Shown here piece after piece: positions 56,909-64,000 of a stretch of 64,000 bases of DNA. The notes below the pieces were generated by a model. It was not told where the DNA came from. It made no database searches and saw only the letters and a list, made by a program, of their open reading frames with translations. The DNA lies in NCBI GenBank assembly GCA_947095585.1, contig OX352763.1:106433908-106497907 (forward strand), in the 5' to 3' direction. A program made the position numbers and the translations under genes. The DNA comes from Nephrocerus scutellatus (taxonomy: Eukaryota; Arthropoda; Insecta; Diptera; Pipunculidae). Each line of letters starts with the position of its first letter. Position 1 is the stretch's first letter.

Positions 56909-59900
56909 ATGGCACAAGATACCCAAATCGTGTCTAAGCACATTTTGCTAATCAGCGTTCTCTTGTGGGTTGTACAAATATCAGCAGAAAGTGGGTCAAC
57001 AAACGCACATTTATCAACAGATGTTACGGTTCAGCCATCAGCGTCTGTGGTAGATCCTAATGGTGGACATGAGAGTACGAGTCAAGAGCAAAACTCGACC
57101 GCAACTACGGGAACCATCGATCAAGGTGCCTCTCCAGCACCTGGTTCGAGTTCAACATCCTTACTGTCATCTGCAACAACAACGACTTCATCGATTAACA
57201 GCTATTCCTCCTCGATTAGTGTATCGGCGATGGGATCTACTTCAGTACCTATAAGCATGCTGATTCAGGAGAACGTCGAAAGTGTTCCTGATCCCATTCT
57301 AGCAGTTGAACATGAAATCTTGGGCTCCGCTGGACCAGATAAAAAGGAGCTGGAAGGTATCCTGAAAGCTCTGGATTGGCTGAAGGAGAAACGTGTTGCC
57401 GACTATGGATGGGCCAATGATACGCACATGGTTATTTTAGCAAAGGAGTTATCCGGAGCAAGAGATCCAACTGATTCTGATGGTCATCTACAGGTGATTC
57501 AAGAGCTCGAAGATACGCTGTCCGTGAAAGAGATGGAAATTGAAATTCTTGCTATGCTCGATCGGCATCACACTCTCCCGAAGCCATTGAATTTGGACAA
57601 ATTGGCGCGATATGTTTTGGCATTGGGCTCACTGTGCAAGGACCCGAAACGATTCCATGGTCATGACTTGGTGGCTACTCTGCAACATCATGAGCCAGCG
57701 CAGGACATCGAATTTGCTCTGACTACATTGTCGGCGTGCAGTTCGGCAGCGCATGTACGAAAACGCCAAATACGCCGCCTGCTGGACATTGCCAGCGGAG
57801 TTACTGATCAAAGTGTTGACACAATTGCAATGGTTATTTTAGCGCTGCGCTGCATAGTGACCGACCACCGTCACAGACATTTGCAGCATTTTGTTCGGCG
57901 TCCGGCTAGGGGACTTGCAAGTCTGCAGGATCCCCGTGGTGGGTTCGGATCGTTACGAAGTACCGCCCTTGCAATGCAAGCTCTTCAGGATTTGGAACAT
58001 GATCCAGCTGGCGCATGGAATCGTACAGCAGCATCTAGATGGATCCTTAGTAAGCAACGAACCGATGGCGGTTGGACTGAGGAACCTCTTCAGGATGGTC
58101 AAGATGCAAGTATTGGCGTCGGTCTGACGGCGGACATTATTTTGGCATTGGGATGGAAAGGTCTCGGTGCTGTACGGGCACTACAGTGCGACCATGTGAT
58201 ACGAGAAAATACCGATTCTGCTTCAGGTAAGTGTGAAAAGGTTTTTTTTTTAAAAAAAAAACTTATCAACGATATTATATAGAAAATGGTGAACCAAAGT
58301 TAGCTGTTCCCTTCGGATTGACGTCGTCGGCTGAAGAGTCTGATTCGAAAAACGTTTCCTACACATACACTCTGTGGGTTGGCTCGAATGTAACTGAAGC
58401 CTTCTCCTTGTCATTGATATCTCCAAAGAACACAAGTTTCTTCAAAGCAATGACTCAAGCATCAGAAATGGACTCAAGGTAAGTAAATTTCGGCTATTTT
58501 ATTATATTATGCCTTGGCAACACTTGTTTCTTGTAGATTTTCATTCGAAGCACGAGAATGGCCAAACGGCCACTATGTGCACACATTGGCTGGAAAGAAG
58601 GAAGAACCCCGAGGGTAAGATTTCGAATGGAAAAAGCTTACAATAAATATTTTTACATTATATCTTTTCCACTTCCTCTACTCAGATACAACTATTGGCT
58701 TCTATATCGTTTGCCGGAATTACCAGATCCAAATAATACACCTGGGAATCAACTAATTGCACCTGTTGGTAAGGAAAAGTTTTGAATTTGCCAAACAAAT
58801 TTAATTTTATAATAAACTAGCTGAAATACCCAGCGTTTCCCGGCAGCCCTCACCTCACTTCCTTCTTCTAACTGACCACCAGACCCTTCAAGACCCACTC
58901 CAAGACCCACCTCACATACCTCCAAACCTTCCCCAACATAAATCACCTCTATCTATCAAATGTACGGTCTTCGAGCCAATCTCATACAACGAGTACCGAG
59001 CCACCCACCACGTCAGCCCTCTCCACGCCATCATAACACTAAAGGCTTCGTCAAACAGGCCGCGGGCGAGCGGTGCAGACAAATGATTCCACACGCCGGG
59101 GACCCTGTTCTGTACTGCCCGCGCCGCTGGCCGACGCTCTGTTTGACGGAGTCTTAACAACCCATACAAACATCCATCCCAATGAAAGGTTCATCTTTTT
59201 TTGTTGAACTGTCTTCGAGTAAAACGCGAACGGACAAACACATTTTTAATTTTAATTTTTTTATATTAAAAAGAAGATAGAAGAAATACAAAAATGAAAT
59301 AGTGTTAAGCTTATAAATCGCACATTTTGTTTGGTCTGTTCTAATATTAATATGATGTTCTATTTACCCAAATAGCTTGATATGAATCAAAAAATGCCCG
59401 CAGATCAAGGTTTTATGTTCTATTTACCCAAAAAATCGAGAGATTGTTTCGACAGAAATTGCATTTCTTTTTAAGATTAAGATTTACTCGCCCCCTTCCC
59501 ATCCCTTTTTTAACCAAATTCACTAATACGTAGAAATGTCTATTTTTATTATAAATGACAGGTAAAAATCTAAATACACCATTTTGGTTGGCGTCATTCG
59601 TGAATTAAATGTTGTATTGTGACTATTGTTGGTTGTTTTCGAGTGTTAGGTCATAAAATTAAGTTTTACAATTATAAACAAAATTTTATGTTTACCAATA
59701 CAACCACAAAACCAGATCAAATGTTTGTGTGTTCTATTAGAACCACCTAATCTAGATTTTTTTTTTAAAAAAAGTGAATAGAACTCGACATAAGACAACT
59801 TTGCTAACAGAGCGCTCACAATGGAAAAACTTAAGACTTAAAACTAATGTGGTTTTTTTTTCATAAAACTCTGCCCCAGAGTTATTTTTTGGCTGTCAAA

Positions 59901-61848
59901 TTGTTCGTTTCCCCTTCAAAAGTGAGTGAAAACAGATCTGTATATTTTTGAAGATTTACCCCTCTTTATACTAACACAACAACAACGCATGTAACAAAAA
60001 AAAATTTAAACAAAAGATTTTCGCTTTTCGTGTTCGATTTCCCTTTTGAAAAAATCTACGCCCGAGCGCACTCTGTGGAAGGTTTTTAGGAAAAAACTTT
60101 TTTGACATTGATTTATCGTTTAATTTGACAACCGTTCACCACGAAAACCCTGATACTTTGACAGCTGAGAATTGATTTTCTCGATTATCGCTACTCTGAC
60201 TCTGACATAAGTCCGTGAAAAATGTGTTAGCGATCTGGCAACGTCGAGCCAAAAATGCAAGAAAGAAACAGAAGATTGAAAAATTGGGAGAGTTGGTGTC
60301 GGAGGTTGAGGGTAAAGAGTCAAGCCTCAAGCGAGTCGCAGTAGCAAATGGAAAATAATAAGAATATTTAATTCCGAATTTAATTGTATACTTTAATTTA
60401 TAACGTGTTCTAATAAAGAAAATAAAGATCATTAAATCGTTTAATGATAAATTTATAACAGTTGGGACCGTAAACATGTTTTTTGTTGGCATGTATCTAA
60501 CATGGAATCATATTTTCAGTCGTTGTATAGAACATCGTCTTTTTGTTAACAGAAATTACTTGGAATTTCTCTGATTAAGTGCCATTGTTGGTAGAGTATA
60601 CCAACAGTTACGTAAACCGAAAGAAAGCTGCATGTATCTATGTTATGTATCATTAACCTGAAAATTTCGCTTAATTCATTCCAATATTTTGTTAGTAAAG
60701 TGGCAAAACAGCGCACCATGCTAACATTCCACGAGAAGATTCGAAAATCGTTGTACAACTCGAACATCGTTTTCGTTTTCTAGAGTCGTCAACTGTAAAT
60801 CCGTCCATTTTTTGAATTGTGAGCATCCTTATTGGTGCCTCATTGGACTAATACCTCTTCGCTTATGCGAACATCGCGGTAATGTCCTAGATCTTATCAT
60901 AGTCTCCGGAATCGTTCTCTCTCATATACGGGCCAACACTTAATCGTAAGACTTCTGGCGTCACCACCAGTCTCATTCCCGTTCATTGGAATCATTAACA
61001 CTTTAAATGAAATCACCTAGTTTGCGGCTTAAACCACCGAGCGCTGCTTACAAGTAAATATGCATTCATCGAGACTCATTCATCGTCGCAGCTTGGGCTA
61101 CGCTCGTTAAGTTTAATATTGTCTGTCTTAGCGAATGATTGTTATACTCGCTTGATACTCATCGTTCAAAGCAGTTGAATTTCTTTTGCCAATATAAAAA
61201 CTGATAAATTTTTTGTATATATGAATTTATCAAATGTACATATCCGTAATTAATATTAAATATAAATATTGAGTGTAGCCAAAAAGCCTGAGTTTTTTTT
61301 TCTGCTAGCTTGTAATTACTGGTATAAACATTGTTTTATATACCAACAGCTGGTATGTCATTATTTAATTCCTGGATTTGATGAGAATTCTGGCAACTAA
61401 AGATATTTTTTTGGTCTAAAGAATACGCGCGTGAATTTCTGGTCCCATTCTGTTATCTGCCACTACAATTGACTCTAAAGAGTTAAAGGATTGCCCTTCT
61501 TCACATTCGCGTGCTACTATATTAATTCAGCAAGCACCAATGTTGGATCTATGTTATTAAATTAACCAAGGTCAACCTGTCGTGTAAGTTTATTTGGGAT
61601 ACCAAACTCTCTCATGACATTATAAGCTTCTATTTTGACTATGCTATCATCTATCATAGGTGAATTTAAAGGCTATAAGCAGACAAGTCTTATGACCCAA
61701 ACATAATGATGACAGTTCTCTCAGATATCTTTCTAAATGTAAAAATTTCTGATAATATGTTTCCATAACTATTTTTCACATTGCAGGCGTGGATGAACTA
61801 ATGGTAGAAGATGGAGAACACTATCTTTACTGGTATAAAAAACTATAA
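56909..61848 (+). CDS. Secreted transcobalamin/intrinsic-factor-like protein (CG3556-like)
   Basis: Exons 56909-58226, 58283-58478, 58537-58614, 58686-58768 and 61787-61848 join in one frame of 578 aa, all GT-AG. Seen: a signal peptide (HILLISVLLWVVQISA, ~11-27); a Ser/Thr-rich, mucin-like region (~28-115) likely to be O-glycosylated; and a helical-repeat domain (~120-435) of the alpha6/alpha6 type found in cobalamin carriers (e.g. DPRGGFGSLRSTALAMQAL, QRTDGGWTEEP). The C-terminal domain (~455-578) resembles DUF4430/transcobalamin (HTLAGKKEEPRG-YNYWLLYRL, VEDGEHYLYWYKKL). The nearest relative I know is Drosophila CG3556, assigned to the cobalamin-transport family; whether flies bind B12 with it is unproven. 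The last intron is 3.0 kb and TE-filled. Polyadenylation signal AATAAA at 61880. Confidence 0.92.
58825..59165 (-). repeat. GC-rich repeat insertion in the last CG3556-like intron
   Basis: It begins 'actagctgaaatacccagcg' and 'tttcccggcagccctc', then C-rich sequence far above the local GC level. A minus-strand frame (58912-59169) contains NRVPGVWNHLSAPLARGLFDEAF, reminiscent of a LINE C-terminal end. It is likely a young retroelement insertion whose family I cannot name. Confidence 0.5.
59170..60830. other. Intronic AT-rich DNA with small repeats and a bZIP-like trace
   Basis: A direct repeat 'atgttctatttacccaaa' occurs at 59352 and 59416. A block at 59810-59850 resembles the inverted-repeat sequence at 12131-12221. 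At 60210-60345 one + frame reads KNVLAIWQRRAKNARKKQKI then EKLGELVSEVEGKESSLKRV without a start codon. This looks like a basic-leucine-zipper fragment and may be a pseudogene piece. Confidence 0.45.
60850..60965 (-). mobile_element. LINE A, small fragment in intron
   Basis: 'gcgaacatcgcggtaatgtc', 'atagtctccggaatcgttct' and 'atacgggccaacacttaa' match the minus-strand LINE A copy at 36150-36240. Confidence 0.7.
61425..61670 (-). mobile_element. LINE A, second fragment in intron
   Basis: 'ctggtcccattctgttatct', 'aaaggattgcccttcttcac', 'gcaccaatgttggatct' and 'cgtgtaagtttatttgggat' match 36430-36550 and 36870-36920 of the longest LINE A copy, with the intervening RT region deleted. Confidence 0.75.
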
Positions 61849-61889
61849 GACATACAGCAAGTTGTTAATTTGCAAAACGAATAAAAAAC

Positions 61890-64000
61890 TTTAAAAAAGA
61901 TGCAATAATTGAATAAGCTATAATTTAAAGAAGATATATATTAAATTGATAATACACAGAGTTCCGCGCTTAAACAAAACAAAAATATACAAATGAATAA
62001 TAATATAAACAAACAAATAAAAGAAAAACAAGTAACTCAAAAACAAAAGGTAGTAGGTGCAGATATTAAAGCGATTAAAATAAATAAAAAACAAGCGAAA
62101 CGAACAAAAAACAATGTTCAAAATTATTATTTAGTTTTCTTATTTTATTTTATTAATAAACACCGACAACTGCAAAAATTAAACAGAGCAACAACTATTT
62201 TAAGTAAAAATAGAAATAATAAAGCCCACTGCAAATGACATGTATGAATGTATGTATTTATCATATTTCGGCTGCCCATAGCCCAGCTTGTTGACTTCCT
62301 TAGTTTTTTCCACACATCTATTGTATGCGTGTATCTTGAATATAAACAATGAAATAAATACTAACACACAAACAAACACACACAACAACAGAACAATGAT
62401 ACAAAGTGATTTGAAAAAATTACCTGTTTAACTGCTTAAATAATATTAATATTATTATGTCTTATACGTCGTAACTATAACTATTGCCTATTACCTATCA
62501 TGTATCATTCAGCAAATATTCAGTAATTTATAACCATGGTCGTCTCAAGATGTTACAATTCATTTATAAAATACTCATTTTTCGGCTAAGCAATCCAAGC
62601 CAGATAACAAAAATACAAATGAAATTTATTTCCTATTTAACATATTTAAAAAAAAAACCTATCAATCAGTTATTCCGATAAAATTCCACTTTTCCTAATG
62701 TGTTAATCTGGAGAAAAAAATGAATTTGTTCTCCATTTTAAAGTTACACGTAGAAGACCAATTATTGTATTAAAATTTCTAAATAATAGCGCAGAGCGAT
62801 TTGTTATCCCATTCTTTATCAACCGATACGATTTTGAAACAAAAACATTAAAAAAAAATCAAATATTGCCTAACTAACTGTTATAAATATTATTATTATA
62901 ATATTATACAAGAAAAAGCTTTATTGAAAATATACTACAGACATTTACATATTTAAGAAAATAATTGGAAAATATAATTATACAAGAAAAACAAATAACG
63001 ACAACATAATTATAATATCCCCATATTTAGTAGGCATTTAATGTAAAGCGTAAAACGAAATAAAATTCCGTATCATACATGACGTAAAAAGAATTAATCT
63101 GGCAATAATTTTGTGTTGTTTTTTCTATTTGACGTTTATTCTATTGTGTGCATTCCATGTTAACTGACATTCGGCTTTAGGCGTTTTCGTAAATGAATTC
63201 AGAACGAACAGATGACGTTTTCATAAATTATTTCAGTTGTTACAAAAAAGTTCATAATCTTTTATTCGTTCAAAGCGTGTTCTATACTACGCTTAGAATA
63301 AATTGATACATCACGTTAAACAATTTAAAAATATGACATTTGATGCAAACAAAAATTAAAAAAATGTTTGGCGAAGCATTTTGTTCTAGATTAGAAAGTA
63401 ATAAAATTGAATTAATAAATATTCTATTAATTAGAATTAGAATTAATTAAAATTGCGCAATAAGATCGTTGAAATAACGAAGTGATCTTTACATGGGAAA
63501 CGGTTTAAGTACAACGTAAATACGAATAACGATTGAATGTATTTTTCAAACATTTTTGATATCAGAGCACCGGTTTAAATCGACAACTATATTGTACTTA
63601 AATGGAATTTACTAAGTTGATGTAAATGACCTATTACATGCAAGTCCTATGCACTGACCATAATGCATTTTCTGTGGTTTCGTCAAATATTCGTTAAGGA
63701 GTTAGTGTCAAAATTAATCGAAATGTTTGCTCCTGTTTCCCAAATTAGAACAAATACAAATGTCAAACTTACACATGTAAAGAGCTACCTGATCCGTTCA
63801 TGTCTATGCACATGAAAGTTAACTAAAACTTAACGAATCTGAGCTAAACTTTATTATAACCATGCAATACACTATCTGTGTATTACCAAATTCGCCTACG
63901 CGTGCTCTTTCTGGCAAATGTCCATTATAATTCTAGCTTACGCAAGGTGTGAATAAATTGAAACATTCGGTACAGAAATTTGACAGCAGACTATGACAAA
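61890..64000. other. AT-rich intergenic DNA at the right edge
   Basis: Strongly AT-rich over 2.1 kb. Several open frames of 60-80 codons are low-complexity K/N/I or F/Y/L sequences without domains. No repeat or RNA gene was recognised. Confidence 0.55.

Noticed and set aside
61993..62238. Lysine/asparagine-rich 81-aa ORF
   Set aside because: Low-complexity translation of A-rich DNA; no domain, no codon-use signal, and an overlapping opposite frame is equally long.

Overview
The window is nuclear DNA of an insect, most likely a brachyceran fly. The evidence is AT-rich intergenic sequence, genes with short GT-AG introns (about 55-190 bp), and protein-level agreement with Drosophila eIF3c, HP1b, Hsc20 and CG3556. 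There is no operon structure, and I saw no tRNA, rRNA or CRISPR. Species cannot be fixed from the sequence alone. Host genes take up only a small part of the window; most of the rest is a graveyard of transposable elements (TEs), often nested.

Layout. 0-8.1 kb: decayed non-LTR retrotransposons (called LINE A, B, C, F and G here), a Tc1-like element bounded by 25-bp inverted repeats and TA, a small MITE and a LINE C copy with candidate target-site duplications. 8.4-9.0 kb: one intact intronless gene of unknown function (200 aa). 9-20.3 kb: repeats, a minisatellite complex at 14.8-15.3 kb, a Gypsy-type integrase fragment and an internally deleted LINE C. 20.3-26.8 kb: a compact host-gene block with the iron-sulfur co-chaperone Hsc20, a 53-aa two-exon TOM6-like mitochondrial import gene, N-acetylglucosamine-6-sulfatase (all on +) and an HP1b heterochromatin protein (on -). 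27-31.5 kb: a foldback-like element and LINE debris. 31.5-34.4 kb: eIF3c, complete in four exons (910 aa), followed by a miRNA-precursor-like hairpin. 34.7-56.5 kb: almost entirely TE sequence, including the longest LINE A copies, Tc1/mariner remnants, a solo LTR with a 4-bp duplication, a 3.36-kb Tc1 element split by LINE sequence, and a 0.3-kb MITE with a TTTAA duplication. 56.9-61.85 kb: a secreted transcobalamin/intrinsic-factor-like protein (CG3556-like). Its last 19 codons lie 3 kb downstream, beyond an intron colonised by repeats. 62-64 kb: AT-rich sequence with nothing recognised.

The host genes are unrelated housekeeping, chromatin and secretory functions and do not form a pathway. 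Two of them, Hsc20 and the TOM6-like protein, are mitochondrial. All five spliced genes give one uninterrupted frame when joined at the splice sites listed, so they are probably functional. No TE copy seen here has an intact full-length ORF. The least ordinary signals are the TOM6-like microgene, the hairpin behind eIF3c, a dispersed repeat ending in a Helitron-like TCTATATTA, and the LINE-inside-Tc1 nests. I do not see evidence for a wholly new biological system.
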